Positions 1 to 13,716 of a stretch of DNA of 64,000 nt are shown in pieces. A program made the position numbers and the translations under genes. A model generated the notes under the pieces. That model saw only the letters and a list, made by a program, of their open reading frames with translations. It had not been told where the DNA came from and made no database searches. Source of the stretch: Pseudomonas sp. ok272 (GTDB lineage: Bacteria > Pseudomonadota > Gammaproteobacteria > Pseudomonadales > Pseudomonadaceae); contig NZ_FOCB01000008.1 in assembly GCF_900109995.1 (NCBI RefSeq), forward strand, positions 183,043 through 247,042, read 5' to 3'. Within the stretch, counting starts at the first letter, position 1; each line of letters starts with the position of its first letter.

Positions 1-808
1 TACGGTCGGTGTACGGGATGAAGCTGTGCCAGGACTGACGCTCGGCCATCTTCTCGGCACCACGGTGGTGGTAGCCGACGTCTGGCACGCAGTCGACGAT
101 CTCTTCGCCGTCCAGCTGCAGGATGATGCGGAACGCGCCGTGGGCCGAAGGGTGGTTCGGGCCCAGGTTGAGGAACATGTAGTCCTCGTTGGCGCCCGAG
201 CGCTTCATGCCCCAGTCTTCAGGCTTGAAGCGCGCGGCTTCTTCCTCAAGCTGTTGCTTGGCCAGGGTCAGGCTGAACGGATCGAATTCGGTGGCGCGGG
301 CCGGGAAGTCCTTGCGCAGCGGGTGACCTTCCCAGGTCGGCGGCATCATGATGCGCGACAGGTGCGGGTGGCCGGGGAAGTCGATGCCGAACATGTCCCA
401 CACTTCGCGCTCGTACCAGTTGGCGTTGGGCCAGATACCGGTCACGGTCGGAATGCTGAGGTCGCTCTCGGACAGGGCAACCTTGATCATCACATCGCTG
501 TTACGTTCCAGCGACATCAGGTGATAGAACACGGTGAAGTCGACGCCGCTCGGCAAGCCCTGGCGCTTGGTACGCAGACGCTCGTCCACGCCATGCAGGT
601 CATAGAGCATGACGTACGGCTTGGGCAGGTTGCGCAGGAAGGTCAGGACTTCGACCAGCTTGGCCCGGGCAACCCAAAGCACCGGCATGCCGGTGCGAGT
701 AGGCTGGGCGGTAAACGCCTCGGGGCCAAAACGGTTGTTCAGTTCGACGACCACATCCTGGTCGTCTGCCTTGTAAGGCGGGATGTACAGAGCACTGCCT
801 GTAGTCAT
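1..808 (-). CDS. nuoC: NADH-quinone oxidoreductase subunit C/D, fused (N-terminal part)
   Basis: Reading leftward from the ATG at 808, the frame stays open to the window edge, so the gene is partial and only about 269 residues are visible. The protein begins [17 protein letters not shown]. It contains the 30-kDa (NuoC) domain, with the signature [11 protein letters not shown] about 150 residues in, and then runs directly into the start of the 49-kDa (NuoD) domain ([13 protein letters not shown]). That fusion is usual in Pseudomonas and Escherichia. The product is part of the peripheral arm of complex I, which passes electrons from NADH to quinone. It lies 72 bp downstream of nuoB in the nuo operon. 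Confidence 0.95.
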   Translation of the reverse strand, partial: MTTGSALYIPPYKADDQDVVVELNNRFGPEAFTAQPTRTGMPVLWVARAKLVEVLTFLRNLPKPYVMLYDLHGVDERLRTKRQGLPSGVDFTVFYHLMSLERNSDVMIKVALSESDLSIPTVTGIWPNANWYEREVWDMFGIDFPGHPHLSRIMMPPTWEGHPLRKDFPARATEFDPFSLTLAKQQLEEEAARFKPEDWGMKRSGANEDYMFLNLGPNHPSAHGAFRIILQLDGEEIVDCVPDVGYHHRGAEKMAERQSWHSFIPYTDR

Positions 809-880
809 GGTTATTTATCGCTTTCGGTCAACGTAAAGAATGAAACCAGCTTCTTGTTTCTTTGCAGGAACAGTTCTGGA

Positions 881-1555
881 TCAGACTTCGTCGGGGCTGC
901 GCAGGTTGGTGACTGCGATTCGCTGTTCGCGGCGCTGTTCCTTCTGCGAAGGCATCTCGGCGCGATAAACGCCTTGATCGCCAACGACCCAGGACAGTGG
1001 GCGACGCTCCTGGCCAATCGACTCCTGCAACAGCATCAGGCCTTGCAGGAAAGCTTCAGGGCGGGGCGGGCAGCCAGGCACGTAGACGTCCACCGGCAAG
1101 AACTTGTCCACCCCTTGAACCACGGAGTAGATGTCGTACATGCCGCCGGAGTTGGCGCACGAACCCATGGAGATAACCCACTTCGGCTCGAGCATTTGCT
1201 CGTAGAGACGCTGAATGATCGGCGCCATCTTGATGAAGCAGGTGCCGGCGATAACCATGAAATCCGCCTGGCGCGGCGATGCCCGGATAACCTCGGCGCC
1301 GAAGCGTGCGATGTCGTGGGGCGCCGTGAAGGCGGTGGTCATTTCCACGTAGCAGCACGAAAGGCCGAAGTTGTACGGCCACAGGGAGTTCTTACGCCCC
1401 CAGTTGACCGCGCCGTTCAGCACGTCTTCGAGCTTGCCCATGTAGATGTTTTTGTGGACTTGATCTTCTAACGGATCGGAAACGGTTTCCCGCTCGCCGA
1501 TCGGGTACTGCTCGTTAGGAGCATCCGGGTCGATCCTGGTGAGATTGTATTGCAT
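881..1555 (-). CDS. nuoB: NADH-quinone oxidoreductase subunit B
   Basis: This 224-residue protein starts [16 protein letters not shown]. It is the complex I subunit that carries the terminal 4Fe-4S cluster N2 next to the quinone site. Cysteine ligands are visible in GLSCCYVE, in the segment with MGSCANSGG, and in [10 protein letters not shown]. The open frame extends two codons upstream to a TTG, but the ATG at 1555 gives the family's usual N-terminus. It lies between nuoA (10 bp upstream) and nuoCD and is surely cotranscribed with them. Length and sequence are ordinary for Pseudomonas. Confidence 0.96.
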   Translation of the reverse strand: MQYNLTRIDPDAPNEQYPIGERETVSDPLEDQVHKNIYMGKLEDVLNGAVNWGRKNSLWPYNFGLSCCYVEMTTAFTAPHDIARFGAEVIRASPRQADFMVIAGTCFIKMAPIIQRLYEQMLEPKWVISMGSCANSGGMYDIYSVVQGVDKFLPVDVYVPGCPPRPEAFLQGLMLLQESIGQERRPLSWVVGDQGVYRAEMPSQKEQRREQRIAVTNLRSPDEV

Positions 1556-1565
1556 TGCCAAAGCC

Positions 1566-1979
1566 TCATTGTTTCAGCTTCGCTTGCCGCTTACGACGAG
1601 CTTCCGGAGCCCAGTCAAGGGCACCCACTCGGAATAGGTAGACAAGGCCTGCCAACAGAATTGCTATGAAAACGAGAGCTTCGACGAATCCGGTCCAGCC
1701 GCTTTCGCGGACAGACACAGACCATGCAAAGAGAAAGAGGGCTTCGATATCGAAGATCACGAAGAGCATCGCGACCAGATAGAATTTGGCTGAGAGCCGC
1801 AAGCGGGCGCCACCTGTAGGTAGCATGCCGGACTCGAACGGTTCGTTTTTGCTGCGGCCCCAGGCTTTTGACCCGAGGAGGCTGGAGACGCCGAGCATGA
1901 AAGCGCAAAGGCCGACTACGCCTAGAAGGAAAATGGCAAAGCCCCAGTTGTGGGCCATGAGTCCTGTCGCTTCGGGCAT
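1566..1979 (-). CDS. nuoA: NADH-quinone oxidoreductase subunit A
   Basis: This 137-residue membrane subunit of complex I starts [14 protein letters not shown]. Three hydrophobic segments are evident, around residues 10-32, 62-82 and 90-110, with the conserved loop [13 protein letters not shown] between the first and second. The frame stays open 26 codons upstream, but those residues are unlike NuoA and the family length fits the ATG at 1979. It is the first gene of the nuo operon, so the operon promoter must lie in the sequence to its right. Confidence 0.95.
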   Translation of the reverse strand: MPEATGLMAHNWGFAIFLLGVVGLCAFMLGVSSLLGSKAWGRSKNEPFESGMLPTGGARLRLSAKFYLVAMLFVIFDIEALFLFAWSVSVRESGWTGFVEALVFIAILLAGLVYLFRVGALDWAPEARRKRQAKLKQ

Positions 1980-2404
1980 GCTGGTAATCCTTAACAGAGA
2001 GCAAGGGTCTCTGAGCTTGATAAAAAAATAAAGCAGTGACGATATGTCGCAGCGCAATCAATCGCGGTGATTTTATGGCTAAACACCCTGCAAGTAAAAT
2101 TCCTATGGCGAAATTATTTATAAGAATAAGGACATAGCACCACCTCGAAGCCCTGTGGCCCTTGGCCCATGGGCATTAGCCGGCATTTCGCCAATTATGT
2201 TTTGTAGAGGATGTAACGAATATAACCCTTGCTAAATGATAATCAATATTGTTTGGCGTGAGAATTAAACTGTTTGCGCCGTGGGAAGTTGGGTAGTTGT
2301 CTTACATGGGCGTTACTGCAAGTAGCGGCGGGGTGGTTTTTAACCGATTTTTCGGGTGGCGGTCGTGCTCTGGATCAAAGTTTTCCAGTCGCACTCCATT
2401 CCCT
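1980..2404. other. nuo upstream intergenic region
   Basis: No convincing gene is present. The stretch next to nuoA (about 2030-2270) is AT-rich and should hold the leftward nuo promoter. I could not single out -35 and -10 boxes with confidence. The short frames here have no ribosome-binding site or recognisable product. Confidence 0.5.
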
Positions 2405-2492
2405 GTGGGAGCGAGCCTGCTCGCGAACGCGATCTGTCAGACAGCACCTGTGCCGGAGGTGGCGGCCGCTTCGCGAGCAGGCTCGCTCCCAC
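2405..2492. repeat. REPIN (two inverted Pseudomonas REP sequences)
   Basis: A 23-base REP at 2405-2427 (GTGGGAGCGAGCCTGCTCGC...) and its near-perfect inverted copy at 2470-2492 flank a 42-base loop. Each arm is itself partly palindromic (GCGAGCctGCTCGC). The pair sits in the gap between the aceA terminator and the nuo upstream region, the usual extragenic location. Confidence 0.9.
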
Positions 2493-2522
2493 GGGTTTTC
2501 ATGGTCATGAGAAATCAGGCGC

Positions 2523-2552
2523 AAAAAAAACGCCCCGAACCAGTCGGGGCAT
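2523..2552 (-). terminator. Rho-independent terminator of aceA
   Basis: Read on the minus strand, a GCCCCGAC/GTTCGGGGC hairpin is followed by a run of eight T residues. It lies about 67 bp past the aceA stop codon, in the correct orientation. Confidence 0.9.
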
Positions 2553-2618
2553 CAGAGGTGCAGCGCTGCGGTTAGCTTTTTACTCAGTCCGCAGCGGCTG
2601 TTGTCTCAGCGAAGTCGA

Positions 2619-3944
2619 TCAGTGGAACTGTTCTTCTTCAGTCGAACCGGTCAGTGCGGTTACCGAGGACGAGCCACCCTGGATCACGGTGGTCATGTCG
2701 TCGAAGTAGCCGGTGCCCACTTCCTGCTGGTGAGCCACGAAGGTGTAACCCTTGGCGGCGTCAGCGAATTCCTGCTCTTGCAGCTTCACGTAGGCAGTCA
2801 TGTCGTTGCGGGCGTAGTCGTGCGCCAGGTTGAACATGCTGTGCCACATGTTGTGAATGCCGGCCAGGGTGATGAATTGGTGCTTGTAGCCCATGGCGGA
2901 CAGTTCGCGCTGGAACTTGGCGATGGTCGCGTCGTCCAGGTTTTTCTTCCAGTTGAAGGAAGGCGAGCAGTTGTACGACAGCAGTTGGTCCGGGTATTCC
3001 TTTTTGATCGCTTCGGCGAAGCGACGGGCTTCGTCCAGGTCTGGCTTGGCAGTTTCGCACCAGATCAGGTCGGCGTACGGCGCGTAGGCCAGGCCGCGAG
3101 CGATAGCCTGGTCCAGGCCGGCGCGTACTTTGTAGAAACCTTCCTTGGTGCGCTCGCCAGTCACGAATGGCTGGTCGTACGGGTCGCAATCAGAGGTCAA
3201 CAGGTCAGCCGCGTTGGCGTCGGTACGGGCCAGGATGATGGTCGGCGTGCCAGCAACGTCAGCTGCCAGACGAGCAGCGGTCAGCTTTTGTACGGCTTCC
3301 TGGGTTGGAACCAGTACCTTGCCGCCCATGTGGCCGCATTTCTTAACCGAGGCCAACTGATCTTCGAAGTGAACGCCGGCGGCGCCTGCTTCGATCATGC
3401 TTTTCATCAGTTCGTAAGCGTTCAGAACGCCGCCGAAACCGGCTTCGGCGTCAGCCACGATTGGCGCGAAGTAGTCGATGTAACCCTGGTCGCCCGGGTT
3501 CTTGCCGGCTTTCCACTGGATCTGGTCGGCGCGACGGAACGAGTTGTTGATGCGCTTGACCACGGTTGGAACGGAATCCACCGGGTACAGCGACTGGTCG
3601 GGGTACATGGATTCGGCAGAGTTGTTGTCTGCCGCCACTTGCCAGCCCGACAGGTAGATAGCCTGGATGCCGGCTTTAACCTGTTGAACTGCCTGGCCGC
3701 CGGTCAGGGCACCCATGCAGTTGACGAAGTCTTTTTCAGGACGGAAGGACGGGTGTGCGCCCTGTGTCACCAGTTTCCACAGCTTGTCGGCACCCATTTT
3801 TGCAAAGGTGTGCTCGGGTTGAACCGAGCCGCGCAGGCGGACCACGTCAGCAGCGGAGTAATCGCGTGTCACGCCTTTCCAGCGTGGGTTTTCAGCCCAG
3901 TCTTTTTCGAGGGCTGCAATTTGCTGTTCGCGTGTCAGTGCCAT
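2619..3944 (-). CDS. aceA: Isocitrate lyase
   Basis: The 441-residue protein starts [16 protein letters not shown]. It splits isocitrate into glyoxylate and succinate in the glyoxylate shunt. The active-site signature [10 protein letters not shown], with its catalytic cysteine, is present, as are the substrate-loop segments [12 protein letters not shown] and [10 protein letters not shown]. The frame extends 16 codons upstream, but the ATG at 3944 has a GAGG ribosome-binding site and matches the Pseudomonas N-terminus. It is transcribed alone, with a strong terminator downstream. Two isocitrate dehydrogenases lie 7-11 kb away, so this window contains both sides of the isocitrate branch point. 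Confidence 0.97.
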   Translation of the reverse strand: MALTREQQIAALEKDWAENPRWKGVTRDYSAADVVRLRGSVQPEHTFAKMGADKLWKLVTQGAHPSFRPEKDFVNCMGALTGGQAVQQVKAGIQAIYLSGWQVAADNNSAESMYPDQSLYPVDSVPTVVKRINNSFRRADQIQWKAGKNPGDQGYIDYFAPIVADAEAGFGGVLNAYELMKSMIEAGAAGVHFEDQLASVKKCGHMGGKVLVPTQEAVQKLTAARLAADVAGTPTIILARTDANAADLLTSDCDPYDQPFVTGERTKEGFYKVRAGLDQAIARGLAYAPYADLIWCETAKPDLDEARRFAEAIKKEYPDQLLSYNCSPSFNWKKNLDDATIAKFQRELSAMGYKHQFITLAGIHNMWHSMFNLAHDYARNDMTAYVKLQEQEFADAAKGYTFVAHQQEVGTGYFDDMTTVIQGGSSSVTALTGSTEEEQFH

Positions 3945-4440
3945 GGAGATAAACCTCGTCGCATAGGTCTTGGTGGAAAATTCCGTAGCCAACCACGTAT
4001 TCGGTGCGTGGGAGGCGGCTGCTCGCTGACCAGAGGCTTAGGCGCTCAAGTCGGGTTCAACGGGGAGGGCGACGGGATGAACGATGGGCTCGAGGATGAA
4101 AGCTGAGCAGGTACAGGCGAACTGCTGGGCGCATTCGGGCATCGTGGGCCTTTATACGATCATCAGTGTGTTGCCGGGCTACCTATTACGCTTCCGTCCC
4201 TCGGGACAACTTCGTTCCAGTCGCAACCTCGTCAAACACACCTTGTGGGCGGTACAGACACGAATCGGCTCAGGTCGATAAGGTGAGAGCGGCGATCCGA
4301 AGGCCCTTGCCAGGGCCCCTGATTAGCGGGAGCGAGGCCATCATGCCTTTGCTTTTTTGACGCGTCAAATGTTTTGTAGTGCTTTTTTTGAAGCACTACA
4401 TATTTGCTCGGCTGCGACTCGCCAGTCAGTATTCGGTGGA
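3945..4440. other. aceA upstream region with a perfect hairpin
   Basis: No gene is supported in this 496-bp gap, which must contain the leftward aceA promoter. At 4375-4400 there is a perfect inverted repeat with 10-base arms (TGTAGTGCTT and AAGCACTACA) and a T-rich loop. It could end transcription of the gene at 4441-5178 or act as an operator. Nothing in the sequence decides between these. Confidence 0.4.
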
Positions 4441-5178
4441 TTAGTCCAGGGTCTCGACCTTGACCTTCAGGGTCATGTCATCTCGGCCCTGAGTCCCGTA
4501 GTAGCGCGTCGTACCCGATTTGTCGGCCTGGTTCTGGCGGTTGATGCCGGCCAGGGTGATCCACTCGCCAAGACGACCGCTGACACGTGTGTCGGTACTT
4601 TGCACGTCCACTACATCGGGGCGTTCCTGGCTCATGCGGTCACGATTGGTGCTGATGGCCAGGTGCACAGTGTCGCCGGTGACGCTGGCGGTGACGTAGA
4701 AACCTTGGGTGACATTGCGGTACTCGGTCTGGCTTTGCAGGCGCCCGTAGGTGTCGGTCTGGACGTTGGTGAGCGGTACGCTCTGGCCGGTCTGGATCAG
4801 GGCGGGAACGCCTTCGCTGGCCTGAATCTGCTGGGTGCCGCCTTCGCGGCTGGCGGTGCTGTAGTGGATGGTCCGGGCCTGTTGGTCGCCGCTGTCCTGT
4901 TGATTGTCCCCGCGGGTGTCGATGGTGATCAGCAGGCGCTTGGGAGCGGTGTCGAGTTGGCCGAGAAGGGCTTTAAGTTCGTCGATCTTGGCGGGATCGG
5001 CGTTGACGATCAATTTGTTTTCGTAGGCGCTGACGGTGCCATCCTTGCCAATGAAGTTCTGTGCCACCGGCAGCAGGTCGGCGCTGGTGCGGTTGTTGAG
5101 CGGCACCACCTCGGTCGCGGCCATGAGCGAAAAACTGCAGCTCAGCAGTAGCGTGGTGAGCAGGGTGCGTAGGGACAT
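4441..5178 (-). CDS. Exported secretin N-domain-like protein
   Basis: This 245-residue protein starts MSLRTLLTTLLLSCSFSLMAATEVV, an evident Sec signal peptide cleaved after AMAA. The following 70 residues (PLNNRTSADLLPVAQNFIGKDGTVSAYENKL, split here over the text) read like the N-domains of type II and III secretion secretins: a strand-helix pattern ending in DELKALLGQLDTAPKRLLITI. The rest is a beta-rich domain with no secretin pore region, so it is not a full secretin. It is probably periplasmic or outer-membrane associated. The upstream frame extends 20 codons, but the signal peptide fixes the start at 5178. Function is unknown. Confidence 0.8.
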   Translation of the reverse strand: MSLRTLLTTLLLSCSFSLMAATEVVPLNNRTSADLLPVAQNFIGKDGTVSAYENKLIVNADPAKIDELKALLGQLDTAPKRLLITIDTRGDNQQDSGDQQARTIHYSTASREGGTQQIQASEGVPALIQTGQSVPLTNVQTDTYGRLQSQTEYRNVTQGFYVTASVTGDTVHLAISTNRDRMSQERPDVVDVQSTDTRVSGRLGEWITLAGINRQNQADKSGTTRYYGTQGRDDMTLKVKVETLD

Positions 5179-5255
5179 GTCCGTTATCTCCGCGTTCAAA
5201 GCTTGATAGTGCCAGTTTGTCGGCCGGCGATGGCGCAAGTTGAATCGTAGACGGC

Positions 5256-5291
5256 AAAACGCCCCGGCATCGGTGGATGGCGGGGCGTTTT
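5256..5291. terminator. Bidirectional-looking hairpin terminator
   Basis: AAAACGCCCCG and CGGGGCGTTTT form a perfect 11-base inverted repeat with a 14-base loop. It lies between the GNAT gene and the secretin-like gene. It can terminate leftward transcription from roxA-GNAT; the T tract is short on both strands. Confidence 0.7.
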
Positions 5292-5311
5292 GTGGTGTTC
5301 TTCAGGTGGCT

Positions 5312-5376
5312 ATCGCGAGCGGTCTTGCTTCCACAGAGTCGTGCACGAACTTTGTGAGAGCGAGCCTGCTCGCGAA
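5312..5376. repeat. Degenerate REP pair
   Basis: A REP copy at 5354-5376 (GTGAGAGCGAGCCTGCTCGC...) faces a decayed inverted copy near 5312-5336 (ATCGCGAGCGGTCTTGCTTC...). It lies just past the GNAT stop codon. Confidence 0.7.
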
Positions 5377-5393
5377 GACGCAGCGACTCGGGT

Positions 5394-5819
5394 TCAAGCC
5401 GAGTTGCGCACCATGTCAACGTGCGGAATCCCTGCTTCCAGGAACTCCTCGCTGACGATCTTGAAGCCCAGTCGCTCATAAAACGGCGTGGCATGAACCT
5501 GCGCGCTGAGCATCTGCTGCTTGAGCCCGCGTTTCTCGGCTTCAAGGATAACCGCTTGCATCAAGGCATCACCCACCTTCAGACCGCGCCAATCCTTGAG
5601 CACCGAAACCCGGCCGATATGGCCGTCGGGCAGCAGGCGGGCGGTGCCTATCGGAAAGTCGCCTTCAAGGGCGAGGAAGTGCACGGCGCTAGCGTCGTCT
5701 GCATCCCATTCCAATTCAGGCGGGACCGATTGCTCGGCAATGAACACCGCTTCACGAATGCGCCGGATCTCGGCGTTATCCTTTTGCCAGTCTGCGACAC
5801 CTACGTGAATTCTATTCAT
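5394..5819 (-). CDS. GNAT family N-acetyltransferase
   Basis: This 141-residue protein starts MNRIHVGVADWQKDNAEIRRIREAV. It has the GNAT layout. The acetyl-CoA-binding motif is RVSVLKDWRGLKVGDALMQAV, given here in two parts (RVSVLKDWRG, then LKVGDALMQAV), and the C-terminal signature is ATPFYERLGFKIVSEEFLEAGIPH (key part FYERLGF). The open frame begins 16 codons earlier inside roxA. The ATG at 5819 overlaps the end of roxA by 8 bases, suggesting translational coupling. The substrate cannot be told from sequence. Confidence 0.88.
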   Translation of the reverse strand: MNRIHVGVADWQKDNAEIRRIREAVFIAEQSVPPELEWDADDASAVHFLALEGDFPIGTARLLPDGHIGRVSVLKDWRGLKVGDALMQAVILEAEKRGLKQQMLSAQVHATPFYERLGFKIVSEEFLEAGIPHVDMVRNSA

Positions 5820-6981
5820 CAGCAAACCCCAGGCTTCCTTGCTTGACCAGTTCGCACAGCAGGCCACGGCCGTCTTCGTCGCTCAGCCACTGGCCAAGGT
5901 TGTCGACGTGCAGTGCGTCGGCAGCGCAAATCATCTTCAACAGTTCACGCAGTTTACCCGGTAGGTAACGGCTCTGGCCGCTGGCGAACAGCAGCAGGTC
6001 GTCGTCCACTTCGGACCAGGCCATGCGTGCGCTTGGGTTGCGAATCAGCACCGCGCCTTGTTCCAGCGCGTTCAGCACGTCGTCTTCGGCGAGGTCTTCG
6101 GGGCCGGCTACCAGCTCAGGGTAGCGCGGTTCGGTCATGAACTGGCCGAACCAGGTCAGCAGCAGGCGTTCGTCGCTCATGTGCTCGGCCAGCAGGCTCT
6201 TGAGGCGATCGAGTGCGTCGTGCTGGATCTGGTGCGGGTCGACGACAGGTTGCGCGTCGGCGTCGGTGTAGCGCTCTTCGTCAGGCAGGAATTGGCTGAG
6301 GAAGTCGGTGAAGTGGGTCAGCACTTCAGCGGCACTCGGAGCGCGGAAGCCCACCGAGTAGGTCAGGCAGTTATCGACGGCTACGCCCCAGTGGGCCAGG
6401 CGCGGTGGCAGGTACAGCATGTCGCCCGGTTCCAGAACCCATTCGTCCGTGCCTTCGAAGTCGGCCAGGATGCGCAGGTCGGCGTGTTGCAGCAGCGGGC
6501 TCTCGGAGTCGCACATCTGGCCGATCTTCCAGCTGCGCTGGCCATGGCCTTGCAGCAGGAACACGTCGTAGTTGTCGAAATGTGGGCCAACGCTGCCGCC
6601 TGGGGCGGCGAAGCTCATCATCACGTCATCGATGCGCCAGCTTGGCAGGAAGCGAAAGTTTTCCAGCAGTTCGCTGACTTCCGGGACGAACTGGTCGACG
6701 GCCTGCACCAGCAGGGTCCACTCGCGCTCTGGCAGCTTGCTGAATTCGTCTTCGGCGAATGGGCCGCGACGCAATTCCCAAGGGCGCTCGCCATGCTCGA
6801 TCACCAGGCGCGATTCGACTTCTTCTTCCAGCGCCAGGCCGGCCAGTTCGTCGGCATCGATCGGGCTTTCGAAGTCAGGAATCGCCTGGCGGATCAGCAG
6901 GGGTTTCTTCTGCCAGTAGTCGCGCAGGAATTCCCGTGCCGTGATGCCGCCCAAGAGTTGAAGAGGAATGTCAGGATTCAT
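5812..6981 (-). CDS. roxA: Ribosomal protein uL16 arginine 3-hydroxylase, JmjC/cupin type
   Basis: The 389-residue protein starts MNPDIPLQLLGGITAREFLRDYW. It is of the YcfD/RoxA family, Fe(II)- and 2-oxoglutarate-dependent oxygenases that hydroxylate an arginine of ribosomal protein L16. The metal-binding HxD is in GPHFDNYDVFLLQG and the distal histidine in RLAHWGVAV. The C-terminal half holds the dimerisation and winged-helix parts of this family. Length is close to the E. coli enzyme (373). The first eight codons of the open frame are dropped because MNPDIPLQLLGG is the usual start. Confidence 0.92.
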   Translation of the reverse strand: MNPDIPLQLLGGITAREFLRDYWQKKPLLIRQAIPDFESPIDADELAGLALEEEVESRLVIEHGERPWELRRGPFAEDEFSKLPEREWTLLVQAVDQFVPEVSELLENFRFLPSWRIDDVMMSFAAPGGSVGPHFDNYDVFLLQGHGQRSWKIGQMCDSESPLLQHADLRILADFEGTDEWVLEPGDMLYLPPRLAHWGVAVDNCLTYSVGFRAPSAAEVLTHFTDFLSQFLPDEERYTDADAQPVVDPHQIQHDALDRLKSLLAEHMSDERLLLTWFGQFMTEPRYPELVAGPEDLAEDDVLNALEQGAVLIRNPSARMAWSEVDDDLLLFASGQSRYLPGKLRELLKMICAADALHVDNLGQWLSDEDGRGLLCELVKQGSLGFADE

Positions 6982-7017
6982 GTGTAACCTATTGAAAAAA
7001 AGCACTTTTCAGACGGG

Positions 7018-7045
7018 AATAAAAACGCCCGGCGCGGCCGGGCGT
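7018..7045 (-). terminator. Rho-independent terminator of purB
   Basis: On the minus strand an ACGCCCGGC/GCCGGGCGT hairpin with a 3-base loop is followed by TTTTTATT. It lies 22 bp past the purB stop codon. Confidence 0.92.
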
Positions 7046-7066
7046 CTCAAACGGGTCAGCGGTCGA

Positions 7067-8524
<1,458 letters not shown>

Positions 8525-8561
8525 TTACGCCTGACGCGGTGTATCGATCTCTTGAGGCGAC

Positions 8562-9185
8562 TTACTCGTTGCGCATCAATGGGTAAAGCTCTTTGAGCAA
8601 TTTGCGGCGGCTGATCACCAACTGCCAGCGATGGCCGCCCAATTGCCGCCACAGGCGTGCCGAGCGAATCCCGGCCAGCAACAGGGCGCGGATTTTCGAG
8701 GCATTGCTGGGTTGCTGCAGGTTGCGCATGTCGCCATGCACCTGGATGCGTTGGCGCAGGGTGCTGAGGGTGTCCTGGTACAGCGCGCCTGCGGCCGCGA
8801 TCACGTTTTCGTGGGCGGGGCCGAAGTGTTCAACCTGGGACTGGATCTGTGGCAGGCGCTTGCCGATCACTTCCAGCAGGTCCGTGCGCTTGGCCAGTTG
8901 CCGCTCAAGGCCGAGCATTGACAGGGCGTAGCGCAAGGGTTCGCGCTGCAGGGTGTTCGGGTCGCGTTCGAGGGCGCCAATCAGTGCGCGATAGCCTTCA
9001 CGCAGGCTGATGTCGTCGCCACCGTAGACTTCCAGGGTGTTCTTGGGGTCGACGATCAGCAGGCTGCCGAGCATGCAGGCCATGCTGGCTTCACTGACCT
9101 GGCCGGTCTTGGCGATCCGGTCCACCAGCACGGCGGCCAGAAACACGCCGCCCAGTGCCGTCAGTTGTTCCTGAGTAGGGCTCAT
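8562..9185 (-). CDS. hflD: High-frequency lysogenization protein HflD homolog
   Basis: This 207-residue, mostly helical protein starts [22 protein letters not shown]. It belongs to the HflD/YcfC family, membrane-associated proteins known in E. coli to bind phage lambda CII; the housekeeping role is unclear. The family's order mnmA-hflD-purB is preserved. Its ATG overlaps the mnmA stop codon by four bases, so the two are translationally coupled. Confidence 0.93.
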   Translation of the reverse strand: MSPTQEQLTALGGVFLAAVLVDRIAKTGQVSEASMACMLGSLLIVDPKNTLEVYGGDDISLREGYRALIGALERDPNTLQREPLRYALSMLGLERQLAKRTDLLEVIGKRLPQIQSQVEHFGPAHENVIAAAGALYQDTLSTLRQRIQVHGDMRNLQQPSNASKIRALLLAGIRSARLWRQLGGHRWQLVISRRKLLKELYPLMRNE

Positions 9186-10306
9186 GCCTTGCTGCTCCAG
9201 GGCTCTGCGACTTCGATGACACCGCCGCCCAGGCAGATTTCGCCGTCGTAGAACACCACCGATTGACCTGGGGTGACCGCGCGTTGCGGGTCATCGAAGG
9301 TGGCGCGGTAGCCGGTAGCGGTTTTCTCCAGGGTGCACGCTTGGTCACTCTGGCGATAGCGCACTTTCGCGCTCAGGCGACGTGGTTCGCTCAGGTCGAT
9401 GGGGTTGACCCAATAGATCTCGGAAGCGAGCAGGGCGCCGGAGAACAGCCACGGATGGTTGTTGCCCTGGCCGACGATCAGTTCGTTGTGCTCCAGGTCC
9501 TTGACCAGCACGTACCACGGCTCGTCGCTGGCGTCTTTCAGGCCGCCAATGCCCAGGCCCTGGCGCTGGCCGATGGTGTGGTACATCAGGCCGTGATGGC
9601 GGCCGATCACCTCACCTTCGGTGGTCTTGATTTCGCCGGGCTGGGCGGGCAGGTACTGTTTCAGGAAGTCGCTGAAGCGCCGTTCGCCAATAAAGCAGAT
9701 GCCGGTGGAGTCCTTCTTCTTGGCCGTCGCCAGGTCGTGTTTCTCGGCAATCGCGCGGACTTCAGGCTTCTCCAGCTCGCCCACCGGGAACAGAGTCTTG
9801 GCAATCTGCTCGCCGCCGACGGCGTGGAGGAAGTAACTCTGGTCCTTGTTCGGATCCAGGCCCTTGAGCAGCTCCGTGCGGCCATCGATGTCGCGGCGAC
9901 GCACGTAGTGGCCGGTGGCAATCAGGTCGGCGCCGAGCATCATGGCGTAGTCGAGGAACGCCTTGAACTTGATTTCGCGGTTACACAGGATGTCCGGGTT
10001 CGGCGTGCGGCCGGCCTTGTATTCGGCCAGGAAGTGCTCGAACACGTTGTCCCAGTATTCGGCGGCGAAGTTGGCGGTGTGCAGCTTGATGCCAATCTTG
10101 TCGCACACGGCCTGGGCGTCGGCCAGGTCATCCATGGCAGTGCAGTAGTCCGTTCCATCGTCCTCTTCCCAGTTCTTCATGAACAGGCCTTCCACCTGGT
10201 AGCCCTGCTCGATGAGCAGAACGGCGGAAACGGAAGAGTCCACGCCGCCGGACATGCCGACAATGACGCGCTTCTTTGGGGTGTCAGAAGGGGCTGGATC
10301 ACGCAT
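9182..10306 (-). CDS. mnmA: tRNA-specific 2-thiouridylase
   Basis: The 374-residue protein starts [25 protein letters not shown]. It adds sulfur to U34 of Glu, Gln and Lys tRNAs. The ATP PP-loop is [11 protein letters not shown]. The two catalytic cysteines are in [11 protein letters not shown] and [12 protein letters not shown]. The Tus relay that hands sulfur to MnmA is encoded at 31.5-32.9 kb in this window. It overlaps hflD by 4 bp. Confidence 0.97.
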   Translation of the reverse strand: MRDPAPSDTPKKRVIVGMSGGVDSSVSAVLLIEQGYQVEGLFMKNWEEDDGTDYCTAMDDLADAQAVCDKIGIKLHTANFAAEYWDNVFEHFLAEYKAGRTPNPDILCNREIKFKAFLDYAMMLGADLIATGHYVRRRDIDGRTELLKGLDPNKDQSYFLHAVGGEQIAKTLFPVGELEKPEVRAIAEKHDLATAKKKDSTGICFIGERRFSDFLKQYLPAQPGEIKTTEGEVIGRHHGLMYHTIGQRQGLGIGGLKDASDEPWYVLVKDLEHNELIVGQGNNHPWLFSGALLASEIYWVNPIDLSEPRRLSAKVRYRQSDQACTLEKTATGYRATFDDPQRAVTPGQSVVFYDGEICLGGGVIEVAEPWSSKA

Positions 10307-10365
10307 AGGAGTTTAATGAGTGTCTTGAAAAAGGACGCGATTCTATCAGGCTGGCGGCCTCAAGG

Positions 10366-10812
10366 CTAAAGAGAAGGTCGGATCAGTTCGAGACTGAAGC
10401 GTTTGCCGTCCAGGTAATCGTCGATGCAGCGGATGATCAGCTCGCTACGCCAGTGGTCGCGTTGGGCCAGCAACTCGTCTCGCGTCAGCCACTTGGCGCC
10501 GACGATGCCGTCGTCCAGTTGATAGTCCGGGTGATGTTTGATTGCTTGGGCAATGAAGCAGACCCTTTGGTAGGTCACGCCGTTGCTCGGGGCTGTGTAG
10601 AGGTAAATACCCACCACGCCGGTGGGCTCGACGTCCCAGCCGGTTTCTTCGAGGGTTTCGCGTACGGCGGCTTCGGTCAGGGTTTCGTTGGGGTCAAGGT
10701 GCCCGGCCGGTTGGTTGAGGACGATTCGCCCGTGCTTGAGCTCCTCGACCATCAGGAAGCGGCCGTTGTCTTCGACGATCGTGGCGACGGTGATGTGGGG
10801 TTGCCAGGTCAT
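10366..10812 (-). CDS. Nudix hydrolase, NudJ-like phosphatase
   Basis: This 148-residue protein starts MTWQPHITVATIVEDNGRF. The Nudix box spans about residues 37-59: GHLDPNETLTEA followed by AVRETLEETGWD, with all catalytic glutamates. Nudix proteins next to mnmA are typically NudJ, which acts on thiamine pyrophosphates and nucleoside di- and triphosphates. The exact substrate is inferred only from that context. It lies 59 bp upstream of mnmA on the same strand, probably in the same operon. Confidence 0.9.
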   Translation of the reverse strand: MTWQPHITVATIVEDNGRFLMVEELKHGRIVLNQPAGHLDPNETLTEAAVRETLEETGWDVEPTGVVGIYLYTAPSNGVTYQRVCFIAQAIKHHPDYQLDDGIVGAKWLTRDELLAQRDHWRSELIIRCIDDYLDGKRFSLELIRPSL

Positions 10813-10851
10813 GGAATATCCTCGGACTTGATGGCTGAAAGGCGGGCCCTG

Positions 10852-10939
10852 GTGGGAGGGAGCCTGCTCGCGAACGCGGTGGGTCAGTCAATATCGGTGT
10901 TGGATGATAAACCGTTATCGCGAGCAGGCTCGCTCCCAC
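10852..10939. repeat. REPIN
   Basis: Two inverted REP copies at 10852-10874 and 10917-10939 flank a 42-base loop. It lies between the Nudix gene and the icd terminator. Confidence 0.88.
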
Positions 10940-10950
10940 AGGGGCGCCAG

Positions 10951-10978
10951 AAACACAAACCCCGGCACGGGGCCGGGG
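10951..10978 (-). terminator. Terminator of monomeric icd
   Basis: On the minus strand the hairpin GCCGGGG/CCCCGGC wait-form (arms 10960-10966 and 10972-10978, 5-base loop) is followed by TTTGTGTTTC. It is 22 bp beyond the icd stop codon. Confidence 0.75.
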
Positions 10979-11000
10979 CTTGTGATGTTCCCTTACAACC

Positions 11001-13716
<2,716 letters not shown>

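Noticed and set aside
26..1471. 481-codon plus-strand ORF
   Set aside because: Antisense to nuoCD and nuoB.
2601..4106. 501-codon plus-strand ORF
   Set aside because: Antisense shadow of aceA.
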